A stretch of DNA of 64,000 nucleotides. Source: Streptomyces sp. 1-11. Lineage in GTDB: Bacteria; Actinomycetota; Actinomycetes; Streptomycetales; Streptomycetaceae. The notes below the pieces were generated by a model. That model was not told where the DNA came from. It ran no database searches and was given only the letters and a program-made list of their open reading frames with translations. Shown here in pieces: positions 28,290 to 36,670 of the stretch (position 1 is its first letter; each line of letters starts with the position of its first letter). Both the position numbers and the translations under genes were made by a program. Where the stretch lies: assembly GCF_007176755.1 (NCBI RefSeq), contig NZ_BJTV01000009.1, positions 1-64,000 of the forward strand, given 5' to 3'.

Positions 28290-29045
28290 TCAGAAGGCGC
28301 GCTCCAGCAGGGCGAGCAGGGCGGCCCAGTGCCGCTCGTCGGCCTCCCGGTCGTAGGCGGTGGTGTCCGCCTGCGTGTAGCCGTGGCCGGCGCCCGGGTA
28401 GACCTCGGAGGTATGCCGTACGCCGGCGGCGGTGAGCGCGTCCGTCAGGCGCCGGATCTGCTCCTCGGGCATGGACCGGTCCTGGTCGGCGTGGCCGAAG
28501 TACAGCTCGGCCGTGATGTGTCCGGCGCCCAGGTGCGGGCTGTCCGGGGCGTCGGTGGCGAGCCGCCCGCCGTGGAAGCCGGCCGCGGCCGCGACCCGGT
28601 CCGGGTGGGTGGCCGCGGTCCGCAGGGCGAGACGCGCGCCCATGCAGTAGCCCGTCAGCGCCACCGGGCCGTCGGCGACCAGCGGACTGGCGGCGAGCCA
28701 GTCCAGGTAGGCGTCCGTGTCCCGCCGGGTCCGGTCCGGGGTGAGGGAGGCCATCACCGGGCCGATCCGCTCCCAGATGGTCGGATCGGCCGCGGTGTCG
28801 ATGAACTCCGGGACCTCCCCGATCGGGGTGCGGCCGTGCCGGTAGAAGACGTTGGGCACGAGCACCGTGTAGCCGGCGGCCGCGAGCCGGTCGGCCATCG
28901 AGCGCAGCCAGGGCCGCAGCCCGTAGGCGTCCTGGTAGAGGAGGACCCCCGGCCGCGGCCGGCCGTCGGCGGGATGGGCGAGATAGGCGTCCGCGACGCC
29001 GTCGGCGGTGGGGATGTCGACGTCGGTTCCCTGTACGTCGGTCAT
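28290..29045 (-). CDS. Dienelactone hydrolase family protein
   Basis: The 251-residue alpha/beta hydrolase has the DLH nucleophile elbow TGYCMGARLAL with Cys in place of Ser, the acid Asp in YFGHADQDRSM and the His in GAGHGYTQAD. Dienelactone hydrolases open lactone rings in aromatic breakdown; many family members act on other esters. ATG 29045 (MTDVQGTD) has GGAGGC 8 nt upstream. There are no aromatic-catabolism genes nearby, so the substrate is open. Confidence 0.88.
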   Translation of the reverse strand: MTDVQGTDVDIPTADGVADAYLAHPADGRPRPGVLLYQDAYGLRPWLRSMADRLAAAGYTVLVPNVFYRHGRTPIGEVPEFIDTAADPTIWERIGPVMASLTPDRTRRDTDAYLDWLAASPLVADGPVALTGYCMGARLALRTAATHPDRVAAAAGFHGGRLATDAPDSPHLGAGHITAELYFGHADQDRSMPEEQIRRLTDALTAAGVRHTSEVYPGAGHGYTQADTTAYDREADERHWAALLALLERAF

Positions 29046-29153
29046 GGTGTGGAGCCTCCCGGTGGATCGGCCGGGGGACACAGGTGCCCGCCGGCCACGC
29101 GTGCACGCCTCATGCTGCCACGCAAGATCCACCCGGCCGCGCCGGCCCCGCCG

Positions 29154-29774
29154 TCACTCGAAGCGTGACGTGTCCCCGGCGCCCCGCCGGACGATCTCGG
29201 CCTCACCGCCGGAGAAGTCCACCACCGTGGTCGGCTCGGTGCCGCACTCCCCGGAGTCGACCACCGCGTCCACCACGTGGTCGAGCCGGTCCTTGATCTC
29301 CCAGCCCTGGGTCATCGGCTCCTCCTCGTCCGGCAGCAGCAGGGTGCTGGACAGCAGCGGCTCGCCCAGCTCGGCCAGCAGGGCCTGGGTGACCACGTGG
29401 TCGGGGATGCGCACGCCCACCGTCTTCTTCTTCGGGTGCAGCAGCTTGCGCGGCACCTCGCGGGTGGCCGGGAGGATGAAGGTGTAACTGCCCGGGGTCG
29501 ACGCCTTGACCGCCCGGAACACGTCGTTGTCGACGCGCACGAACTGGCCGAGCTGCGCGAAGTCCCGGCACATCAGCGTGAAGTGGTGCCGGTCGTCCAG
29601 CCGGCGGATCGAACGGATCCGCTCCATGCCGTCCCGGCTGCCGATCTGGCAGCCCAGCGCGTAGCAGGAGTCGGTCGGGTATGCGATGAGCGCCCCCGAG
29701 CGCACCGCGTCGACGATCTGGCCGATGCTGCGCGGCTGCGGGTTCTCGGGGTGCACGTCGAAGTACTTCGCCAT
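29154..29774 (-). CDS. YrdC/Sua5-fold protein, YciO-type (L-threonylcarbamoyladenylate synthase family)
   Basis: The 206-residue protein has the YrdC nucleotide-binding fold: GALIAYPTDSCYALGCQIG, then KASTPGSYTFILPATREVP and KKTVGVRIPDH. It begins MAKYFDVHPENPQPRSIGQI, as in the YciO branch rather than TsaC/Sua5. TsaC makes threonylcarbamoyl-AMP for tRNA t6A; whether YciO proteins do so in vivo is less certain. A separate sua5 gene usually exists elsewhere in actinomycetes. It is convergent with nothing and divergent from the MarR gene. Confidence 0.85.
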   Translation of the reverse strand: MAKYFDVHPENPQPRSIGQIVDAVRSGALIAYPTDSCYALGCQIGSRDGMERIRSIRRLDDRHHFTLMCRDFAQLGQFVRVDNDVFRAVKASTPGSYTFILPATREVPRKLLHPKKKTVGVRIPDHVVTQALLAELGEPLLSSTLLLPDEEEPMTQGWEIKDRLDHVVDAVVDSGECGTEPTTVVDFSGGEAEIVRRGAGDTSRFE

Positions 29775-29857
29775 CCGCCGAGCTTAATGCCCCCGCCCGG
29801 ATGCCGCGGGCGCGGCCGGGCCGCACCCGCCGTGACGCCCGCACGGCACGGCCCGTT

Positions 29858-29895
29858 TTGACTTGGGTATGAAGTCATACCTATCTTTCTCCTCA
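29858..29895 (+). promoter_or_regulatory. Leaderless promoter with embedded operator for the MarR gene at 29895
   Basis: TTGACT (29858-29863) and TATCTT (29882-29887) are 18 bp apart, and the A of the ATG (29895) lies 7 nt after the -10 box, the geometry of a leaderless transcript. The spacer holds a perfect palindrome GGTATGA-AG-TCATACC (29866-29881), placed for direct autorepression. Confidence 0.65.
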
Positions 29896-30368
29896 TGCCC
29901 GGATCCAGCGCGCCCCAGCGGGACGTCGAACGCGTCGCCTCGGCGCTCGCCGACTGCCTGCCGTCGCTGCACCGGGCCCTGGACCGGCTCGTCGCCCGTG
30001 ACTACGCGCACCCCAAGCCGCCCGAGGGACAGCTCAACCTGCTGCGCTACGTCGCCGAGCACGAGGGAGCCACCGTCCGCGAGGCGGCCGCCGCCCTGCT
30101 GATGAAACCCAACAACCTCAGCGCCCTGGTCTCCCAGCTCACCGACCGGGGACTGCTGGAGCGCAGGCAGGACGGCGCCGACCGGCGCGTCGCCCGCCTG
30201 CACCTCAGGCCGCTCGCCCGCAGGCGCCTGGCCGAGGTGCGCGCACTGCAGGTCTCCCACCTCACCGAGGGACTGCTGTCGCTGACCGAGGGCGAACTGG
30301 ACGCCATCGGCTCCGCCCTGGGCTCGCTCGTCTCACTGACGCACCGGCTGCACCCCGCCGCCCACTGA
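29895..30368 (+). CDS. MarR-family transcriptional regulator
   Basis: The 157-residue winged-helix regulator has the HTH block GATVREAAAALLMKPNNLSA and LVSQLTDRGLLERRQDGADRRVARL. It probably controls itself and the DHA2 exporter that follows on the same strand after 168 bp. No Shine-Dalgarno sequence precedes the ATG; instead a well-formed promoter places the transcription start at the ATG itself. The inducing ligand is unknown. Confidence 0.9.
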   Translation: MPGSSAPQRDVERVASALADCLPSLHRALDRLVARDYAHPKPPEGQLNLLRYVAEHEGATVREAAAALLMKPNNLSALVSQLTDRGLLERRQDGADRRVARLHLRPLARRRLAEVRALQVSHLTEGLLSLTEGELDAIGSALGSLVSLTHRLHPAAH

Positions 30369-30536
30369 CGGCAGGCGCCGCGCCCCCGCGCCCCGTCGCG
30401 CCGGGGCCGCCCTCACCCGCCCCGCCGCCGAGTGCGCGCGTACCAGGGGCGCGCCGTCATGGGCGCGGCGGCGGTCCCGCCGACCGCCGACCGCCGCTTC
30501 CGTCGTCCTTCCCCCCGTAGCAGACAAGGCTCTCGC

Positions 30537-32150
30537 ATGCCGTCCACCTCCGTGGATCACTCCGCCCTGCCCGCCTCCGGCGAGGCGCCCCCCACCGCCG
30601 CCGCCCGGCGCCGGTCCAACCCCTGGCTCACCCTGTGCGCCGTCGCCTTCGGCCTGTTCATGGTCCAGCTCGACGGCTCCGTCGTCGCGATCGCCAACCC
30701 CGAGATCGGCCGCCGGCTGCACGCCTCGACCGCCGAGCTGCAGTGGGTGACCAACTCCTACCTGCTCGCCCTCGCCGCCACCCTCATCCTCGGCGGCAAG
30801 CTCGGCGACCGGTTCGGCCGGCGCGCCTTCTACCTCGTCGGCGTCGCCGGGTTCGCCCTGGCCTCCGTCGCCATCGGCCTGTCCGGCTCCATCACCGGCG
30901 TCGTCGCCTTCCGCGCCCTGCAGGGCGTCTTCGGCGGACTGCTCATGCCCAACACCCTCGGCCTGCTGCGCGCGGTGTTCCCGCCGCGCAGGTTCGCCAT
31001 GGCGGTGGGCATCTGGGCGATGGTCTCCGCCGTCTCCACGGCGCTCGGCCCGATCGTCGGCGGACTGCTGGTCGAGCACGTGAACTGGCAGTCGGTCTTC
31101 TACATCAACCTGCCGATCGGTGTACTCGCCTGCGCCTTCAGCGCGTTCGTGCTGCCCCGCTCGAAGAACTCCACCGGTCACCACCGGTTCGACGTCACCG
31201 GGGTCGTCCTGCTCGCGCTCGGCCTGATCGCCGTGGTCTTCGGCGTCGTCAAGGGCGAGACCTGGGGCTGGACGTCCGCGGGCACCTGGGGGGCGGTCCT
31301 CGCCGGGGCGCTGGTCCTCGCCGTCTTCGTCCGTGTCGAGACGCGGACCGAGCATCCGCTGCTGCCGATGCGGCTCTTCCGCAGCCGTCCGCTGGCCGTC
31401 GGCGCCGTCGTCACCGCGCTCAACTTCTTCGTCATGCTGGGCGGCATCTTCTTCATCATGCTCTACCTGCAGAACGTACGGGGACTGACGCCCGTGCAGG
31501 CGGGCGTGCACACGCTGCCGCTGAGCCTCGCCTCGCTCGTCGCCTCCCCGCTGGGGGCCGCCCTGACCCAGCGCTTCGGCGCCCGGCTGTGCATGCCGCT
31601 CGGCATGCTGCTCCAGGCCGCCGCCTGCCTCGGCATGCTCACCTGGTCCGGCGACTCCGCCTACGCCACCATGTGGCCGCCGTTCGTCGCCCTCGGCCTC
31701 GGCGTGGGCATGGTGATGTCCGCGTCCTCCGACGCGATCGTCGGCAACGCGCCCGTGCGCGACGCCGGGGTGGCCGGCGGACTCCAGGCCACCACCCTGC
31801 AGATCGGCGGGGCGCTCGGCACCTCCGTTCTGGTCTCCGTCATCAGCGCCCGGGTGGGCGCCACGCTCCGCACCGAGCTGGCCGGCGCCGGCGTTCCGCA
31901 GGCCCTCGCCGGGAAACTGGCCGGGGCGGAGGACGCCGTGGCGATGGGCGTCGCCCCCGTCTCCGGCGGCATGCCGGAGGCGCTGCGGGCGGCCGTGGTG
32001 ACGGGCAGCGAGCGGGCGTTCATGAACGGGCTGCACACGTCCGCCGTGGCCACCGGGGTGCTCTGCCTGCTGGGCGCCCTCCTCGCGGCGGCCGGGCTGC
32101 GTCCGTCACGGGACGCCGGAGGCGTCCACCGGACGCCGGCCGGCGACTGA
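30537..32150 (+). CDS. MFS transporter, DHA2 family (EmrB/QacA-like, 14 TMS)
   Basis: The 537-residue exporter has DHA2 motifs: FMVQLDGSVVAIANPEIG (motif D1), GGKLGDRFGRRAFYLVGV (motif A), FRALQGVFGGLLMPNTLGLL (motif B) and ALGPIVGGLLVEH (motif C), with 14 hydrophobic segments. It likely exports drugs or a metabolite. ATG 30537 (MPSTSVDH) has AAGG 7 nt upstream. Position after the MarR gene suggests an inducible resistance pair; the second DHA2 exporter in this window is TetR-linked instead. Confidence 0.92.
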   Translation: MPSTSVDHSALPASGEAPPTAAARRRSNPWLTLCAVAFGLFMVQLDGSVVAIANPEIGRRLHASTAELQWVTNSYLLALAATLILGGKLGDRFGRRAFYLVGVAGFALASVAIGLSGSITGVVAFRALQGVFGGLLMPNTLGLLRAVFPPRRFAMAVGIWAMVSAVSTALGPIVGGLLVEHVNWQSVFYINLPIGVLACAFSAFVLPRSKNSTGHHRFDVTGVVLLALGLIAVVFGVVKGETWGWTSAGTWGAVLAGALVLAVFVRVETRTEHPLLPMRLFRSRPLAVGAVVTALNFFVMLGGIFFIMLYLQNVRGLTPVQAGVHTLPLSLASLVASPLGAALTQRFGARLCMPLGMLLQAAACLGMLTWSGDSAYATMWPPFVALGLGVGMVMSASSDAIVGNAPVRDAGVAGGLQATTLQIGGALGTSVLVSVISARVGATLRTELAGAGVPQALAGKLAGAEDAVAMGVAPVSGGMPEALRAAVVTGSERAFMNGLHTSAVATGVLCLLGALLAAAGLRPSRDAGGVHRTPAGD

Positions 32151-32394
32151 CCGGCCCACACCGGAAGTCCCCTTGAATCGCCGGGTGTAGGACGTGAATC
32201 AGGGGGCATGCGAGCGAAGAGCCGCCCGGGGCCTCCCCCCGCCACCGGGCTGCGGCGCCTCCGCCGGCGGTCCATCCCCCCCCGGACCGCCGGCGGAGCC
32301 ATGTCCCCGGCACCGCCGGCGGCGCGAATCGGCCAATCGGGTAACGTCCACGTCCGAAACCCGAGGTCAACGCGAGAACGAGGAGGGGCACGAG

Positions 32395-33924
32395 GTGGCC
32401 GGCCGAGCCGACGAGGGCCCCCGCGACGAAGAGCCGCACACCGCGGACTGGGCGGAACAGCTCCTCGACCACCTGCGCCCCGCCGCCCGTGACCCGCACC
32501 GGGTAGCCGGCTGGCTCGGGCGGGTCCTGCGGGCGCGGGTGTGCCTCCAGGACGCCGACGGCGGGCTCCTCGCGGGCGAGCCGCTGCCCCTGGACGGCGC
32601 CGTGCTCGCCGACATGGGCGGCGGCCGGATCTCCGCGGCCGCCCTGGACGACGGCGAGCACCACGTGCGCATGGTCGCGGTACGCCACCGCGAGCAGGGG
32701 CCGGCCGCCGTACTGGCCGTATCCCGCCGGGACCCCTTCGACCGGCGGGCCGCCGAACTCGTGACGCGCGCCGCCGGCGTGCTCGAACTCCTGCTGCGGC
32801 ACCGGGAACTGACCCGTGCCGGAAACCGGCTGCGCCGGGCCACGGCCGATCTGCGGCTCGCCATCCTGCAGTTGCTGATGGTCGAGGACATCGTCTCCGC
32901 CCGCAGGGTCGCCGCGGGCCTGTGGCCGGGCCTGCTGGAGGCGGACACCGCCCGGGTGTACGTGGTCGAGGTCGCCCCCGCCGAACGGGACGCGCTCGCG
33001 GACGCCTGCGCCGACGCCACCCGCGGCCGGGCGCTCGTCGTGCGCTGCCCCGCGATGGACGGCCATGTCATCGTCGTCAGCCCCGAGCCCACGGCGGGGC
33101 AGCGGCTGCGGTCCCTGCTCGACGGCCGGCCCGGCACCTTCCTCGGCGGCAGCCTGCGCCAAGGGCTCGCCCACACCGCCACCGCCTACGGCCAGGCCGT
33201 CAGCGCCCTCGCCGTCGCCCGCTTCCGCCCCGACCAGTCGGCCGTCTACGCCGAACGCACCCACCCCGAGCGGCTCATGGACCCGGCCGCGCTGGGCGCC
33301 TGGTCCGCCGCGGTGCTGCGCCCCCTCGACACGCTGCCCCACCACACCCGCGCCGAGCTCCTCGCCACCACCCGGCTCGGTCTTGAGTTCACCGCGGTGA
33401 GCGCGGCCAAGGTGCTCGGCGTCAGCCGCAACACCGTCCGCGCCCGCATGGACCGCGTGGAGACGCTGACCGGCACGGACTTCTCCGGTCTCACCACCCG
33501 GGCCGCCGTCCGGCTCGCGCTCGACTCGGAGGCGGCGCGCGGGCCGTACGACCCCGGCGGCACGCAGCCGGACCCGCCGGGCGGCGTCCGGTTCGGCGAC
33601 CTGCTCGCCCCGCCGGCGCTGCGCGGCTGGGCAGCGGACCTCCTGGGCCGCCTCGACGGCGACGGCCGCGATCTGCGCCGCACCCTGCGCGCCTGGCTCG
33701 CCGCCGACGCCAACGCCGAACGCGCGGCACGGGAGCTCGGGGTCCACGCGCAGACCGTGCGCGAACACGTTCGGGCCGCCGAACCCGTGCTGGAACGCCA
33801 GTTGCTGGCCGGCGGCGGCGACCTGTACGAGGTCGTCCTCGCCCACCTGGCCACCGGCGCCCTCACCGTTCCCGGCCTCGGCGGGGCGAACCGGGGTCAA
33901 CCGGACTCGGCTGTGCACGAGTGA
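32395..33924 (+). CDS. PucR/CdaR-like transcriptional regulator with two helix-turn-helix modules
   Basis: The 509-residue protein has an N-terminal sensor-like region (about 1-180), a middle GGDEF-like PucR region with the metabolite-sensing look of this family, a PucR-type HTH (about residues 322-368: FTAVSAAKVLGVSRNTVRAR and MDRVETLTGTDFSGLTTRAA), and a second, C-terminal HTH (about 435-475: WLAADANAERAARELGVHAQ and TVREHVRAAE). The doubled HTH is typical of a streptomycete subgroup. The GTG at 32395 follows AGGAGGGG by 7 nt. No obvious target gene is adjacent; it is monocistronic. Confidence 0.8.
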   Translation: MAGRADEGPRDEEPHTADWAEQLLDHLRPAARDPHRVAGWLGRVLRARVCLQDADGGLLAGEPLPLDGAVLADMGGGRISAAALDDGEHHVRMVAVRHREQGPAAVLAVSRRDPFDRRAAELVTRAAGVLELLLRHRELTRAGNRLRRATADLRLAILQLLMVEDIVSARRVAAGLWPGLLEADTARVYVVEVAPAERDALADACADATRGRALVVRCPAMDGHVIVVSPEPTAGQRLRSLLDGRPGTFLGGSLRQGLAHTATAYGQAVSALAVARFRPDQSAVYAERTHPERLMDPAALGAWSAAVLRPLDTLPHHTRAELLATTRLGLEFTAVSAAKVLGVSRNTVRARMDRVETLTGTDFSGLTTRAAVRLALDSEAARGPYDPGGTQPDPPGGVRFGDLLAPPALRGWAADLLGRLDGDGRDLRRTLRAWLAADANAERAARELGVHAQTVREHVRAAEPVLERQLLAGGGDLYEVVLAHLATGALTVPGLGGANRGQPDSAVHE

Positions 33925-34056
33925 GTCCCCGGCGCCGCGGGACGGGCACGGACGCGGTACCCGTCGCCGGCTCCCGCGCGTAACGTCGGAGGTCCGCGGG
34001 GCACGACCGGCACGGGGGACCGGTCGGTGCCCCGCTCCCGTTCCCGCGGACAGGCC

Positions 34057-34524
34057 CTACCGCCCGCACAGCGGGGCGGTGACCGCCAGCAGGCCGTTGG
34101 CCTGCCGCAGCGCCGCCTCCAGGGTGCCGGGCGTGTGCAGCGCACCGGTGCCGTCCGGCGGAACCAGCCACTCCAGTGAACGGGCGGCCCGGTACGGCGG
34201 TGGTACGGCGACCCAGGACCCCTTGGCCGCGTACCGCAGCCCGGCGCCGACCCAGCCGCCGGCCGGATCGGGCGGCAGGAAGAACCCGACCCGCCCGGCG
34301 GCGGTGTCCACCAGGGTGGGGCCGGGCACGGGCAGCGCGGGCCGCCACAGCAGGTCGAGGGTGAGCAGGCCGAGCCGGTCGGGCACGCTCAGCACGTCCC
34401 AGAAGCGGCCCGCCTCCAGGACCGAGATGCCGTCGCCGTGGTCCCACTGCCACTTGCAGGCGCGCGGATCGGCCGCCGCCGCGGCGAGCCACTCCACGCC
34501 CCGCATCCACATCGCGTTCCTCAT
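34057..34524 (-). CDS. Conserved hypothetical protein (streptomycete MEWLAAAA-type family)
   Basis: The 155-residue protein begins MRNAMWMRGVEWLAAAAADP and continues with CKWQWDHGDGISVLEAGRFWDVL, GRVGFFLPPDPAGGWVG and WLVPPDGTGALHTPGTLEAA. This pattern is a recurrent small-protein family in Streptomyces, sometimes labelled bifunctional DNA primase/polymerase because of a faint similarity to that N-terminal domain; I see no polymerase catalytic residues. ATG 34524 has GGAG at a 6-nt spacing; ATG 34512 is a close alternative. A 12-bp palindrome CGGTCATGACCG (34571-34582) lies about 47 bp upstream. Function unknown. Confidence 0.68.
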   Translation of the reverse strand: MRNAMWMRGVEWLAAAAADPRACKWQWDHGDGISVLEAGRFWDVLSVPDRLGLLTLDLLWRPALPVPGPTLVDTAAGRVGFFLPPDPAGGWVGAGLRYAAKGSWVAVPPPYRAARSLEWLVPPDGTGALHTPGTLEAALRQANGLLAVTAPLCGR

Positions 34525-34731
34525 GCACTGCTCCGGGTGCTCCGCGCTCGACCGCCCCCGGCGCGGGAAACGGTCATGACCGGGCACTCGGCGCGTCCGC
34601 ACGTCAACCCGGCATATGCATGCTCGTAGATATTTCTATCCGGCGGAAGGGGTGGCGCGGCCTGGCGTTTGACGGGGCTGCTCGGCCATCCCCCTGCCGC
34701 ATCACCACCCGACGGCAGAATCGATTGCCGC

Positions 34732-34750
34732 GACGCTCGATTCGAGCGTC
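34732..34750. promoter_or_regulatory. Candidate operator upstream of the aminotransferase-Lrp pair
   Basis: Perfect 9-bp arms GACGCTCGA (34732-34740) and TCGAGCGTC (34742-34750) flank a single T. It lies 72 bp before the aminotransferase ATG, in the 298-bp intergenic region 34525-34822, which is otherwise AT-richer (GTAGATATTTCTATCC near 34626). Size and symmetry suit an Lrp/AsnC site, and the downstream gene encodes an Lrp protein. Confidence 0.5.
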
Positions 34751-34822
34751 AGGCCTTGCTGAAGGTGTGTTTCCGGTCGTACGCTCACGCTGTTCCGTCG
34801 CCCAGCTCGTACGAGGTACTTC

Positions 34823-36172
34823 ATGGACCGCACGCGTCTGCACGCCCTCCTGGCCCGCGAGAGCGCCGAGGCCGAACGCCGCAACCCGCGCTCACGGGCC
34901 GCCTACGCCGGAGCCGACCACCTCTTCGGCCGGGTCCCGATGACCTGGATGAACAAGACCGCCGGCGCCTTCCCCCGCTACCTCGCCGGGGCGCGCGGGG
35001 CCAGGGTCACCGACGTGGACGGGCACGAGTACATCGACTTCTGCCTCGGAGACACGGGCGCCATGGCCGGTCACTCGCCGGCCCCGGTCACGGAGGCGGT
35101 CCAGCACCGGTACGCGACGCTGGGCGGGGCCACCGCCATGCTGCCCACGGAGGACGCCGAGTGGGTCGGCGCCGAGCTGACCCGCCGCTTCGGCCTGGCC
35201 CGCTGGAGCTTCTCGCTGACCGCGACCGACGCCAACCGGTGGGCGATCCGGCTCGCCCGGGCCGTCACCGGACGCCCGAAGATCCTGGTCAACAGCTACT
35301 GCTACCACGGCAGCGTCGACGAGTCGCTGATCGTCGTCGGTCCCGACGGCCGGGGCACGGACCGCCCCGGCAACGTCGGCGCGCCGTGCGACGTCACCCT
35401 GACCAGCCGGGTCGCCGAGTTCAACGACCTGGAGGGGCTGGAGCGCGAGCTGGCCCACGGCGACGTCGCCGCCGTCCTCATGGAACCCGCGCTCACCAAC
35501 ATCGGCATCGTGCTGCCCGAGCCCGGCTACCTCGCCGGCGTCCGCGAGCTGACCCGGCGCCACGGGGTGCTGCTGATCAACGACGAGACCCACACCTTCT
35601 CCGCCGGCCCGGGCGGCTGCACGGCCGCCTGGGGCCTCGAACCCGACCTGCTGACCATCGGCAAGGCGATCGGCGGCGGCATCCCGGCCGGCGCGTACGG
35701 CCTGTCCGCCGAGCTGGCCGACCGGCTGCTGGGCCGCGACGACCTCGACCTGGTGGACATGGGCGGCGTCGGCGGCACCCTCGCCGGGAACGCCCTGTCG
35801 GTCGCCGCGACCCGCGCCACTCTGGAGCACGTGCTCACCGACGAGGCCTTCGCCCGTATGACGGCGCTCTGCGAACGCTTCGAGGCGGGCGTCCGGGCCG
35901 GCATCGAGGCCCACCGGCTGCCGTGGTCGGTCAGCCGGCTCGGCGCCCGCACCGAGTACCGTTTCGCCGCACCGGCGCCCCGCACCGGCACCGAGTCCGC
36001 GGGCGCCGCCGACCCGGAGCTGGAGGACTTCCTGCACCTGTACCTCGCCAACCGGGGCATCCTGCTGACCCCGTTCCACAACATGGCGCTCATGTGCCCC
36101 GACACCACCGAGCAGGACGTCGACACCCACACCGAGGTCTTCGCTGCGGCCCTGGCCGAACTGGCGGAGTGA
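34823..36172 (+). CDS. Class-III PLP-dependent aminotransferase, glutamate-1-semialdehyde aminomutase-like
   Basis: The 449-residue fold-type I enzyme has a GSAM-like core: DVDGHEYIDFCLGDTGAMAGH, the PLP-lysine K281 in LTIGKAIGGGIPAGAYG, and NDETHTFSAGPGG. It is not the haem-pathway hemL: NDETHT replaces the usual DEVMTG-type motif, and it lies away from haem genes. This subgroup is usually paired with an Lrp regulator in actinomycetes and probably acts on an amino acid or amine. The start ATG at 34823 gives MDRTRLHALL. Its stop overlaps or nearly touches the Lrp gene. Substrate unknown. Confidence 0.85.
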   Translation: MDRTRLHALLARESAEAERRNPRSRAAYAGADHLFGRVPMTWMNKTAGAFPRYLAGARGARVTDVDGHEYIDFCLGDTGAMAGHSPAPVTEAVQHRYATLGGATAMLPTEDAEWVGAELTRRFGLARWSFSLTATDANRWAIRLARAVTGRPKILVNSYCYHGSVDESLIVVGPDGRGTDRPGNVGAPCDVTLTSRVAEFNDLEGLERELAHGDVAAVLMEPALTNIGIVLPEPGYLAGVRELTRRHGVLLINDETHTFSAGPGGCTAAWGLEPDLLTIGKAIGGGIPAGAYGLSAELADRLLGRDDLDLVDMGGVGGTLAGNALSVAATRATLEHVLTDEAFARMTALCERFEAGVRAGIEAHRLPWSVSRLGARTEYRFAAPAPRTGTESAGAADPELEDFLHLYLANRGILLTPFHNMALMCPDTTEQDVDTHTEVFAAALAELAE

Positions 36173-36192
36173 GAGAGGACGGCCGGCACCCG

Positions 36193-36633
36193 ATGGACGA
36201 GATCGACCGCGCCATCCTGCGCGAGCTGCAGACCGACGGCCGCATCGCCTACGCCGACCTCGGCCCGAAGGTCGGCCTGTCCGCCTCGGCGGCCCGGCAG
36301 CGACTGCAGCGCCTGCTGGACTCCAAGGCGGTCCAGGTCGTCGGCGTCACCGACCCGATGGCCATGGGCGGGCAGGCGATGGCCCTGCTCGGCATCGGCG
36401 TCGACGGCGACCCGCGCACCGTCGCCGACGCGCTCGCCGCCCGCCCCGAGGTGGTCTACTCGGTGCTCACCTCGGGCGGCTTCGACCTGTTCGCCGAGGT
36501 GGTCGCGCCCGGCCCCAAGGACCTGCTGGACTTCGTCAACGACGTGGTCCGGCCCGTCGAGGGTGTCCGCGAGATCCAGTCCTTCCCGTACTTCGGGATC
36601 CACACCCACCGGTTCCTGTGGGACGTGGGCTGA
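36193..36633 (+). CDS. Lrp/AsnC-family transcriptional regulator
   Basis: The 146-residue protein has the classic asnC HTH (MDEIDRAILRELQTDGRIAY and LGPKVGLSASAARQRLQRLL) and a RAM/AsnC ligand domain (VVYSVLTSGGFDLFAEVVAP). It lies directly after the aminotransferase gene and likely controls it in response to the amino-acid substrate or product. ATG 36193 is the family start; an in-frame GTG at 36169 that overlaps the aminotransferase TGA is an alternative adding eight residues and would imply translational coupling. Confidence 0.9.
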   Translation: MDEIDRAILRELQTDGRIAYADLGPKVGLSASAARQRLQRLLDSKAVQVVGVTDPMAMGGQAMALLGIGVDGDPRTVADALAARPEVVYSVLTSGGFDLFAEVVAPGPKDLLDFVNDVVRPVEGVREIQSFPYFGIHTHRFLWDVG

Positions 36634-36670
36634 CCGGCGCGACGCTGCACGGCGCCGCCCGGCCGGTCAG
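36630..36670. terminator. Inverted repeat spanning the convergent Lrp and phosphatase stops
   Basis: Nine-bp perfect arms CTGACCGGC (36630-36638) and GCCGGTCAG (36662-36670) with a 23-nt loop. Each arm contains one gene's stop codon, so it is well placed as a shared terminator. Confidence 0.45.

Noticed and set aside
34057..34524. DNA primase/polymerase function
   Set aside because: The protein is only 155 residues and shows no polymerase catalytic motif; the usual label seems to be carried over from weak similarity.
34823..36172. hemL (glutamate-1-semialdehyde aminomutase)
   Set aside because: Several active-site stretches differ and the context (Lrp partner, no haem genes) argues for another aminotransferase role.
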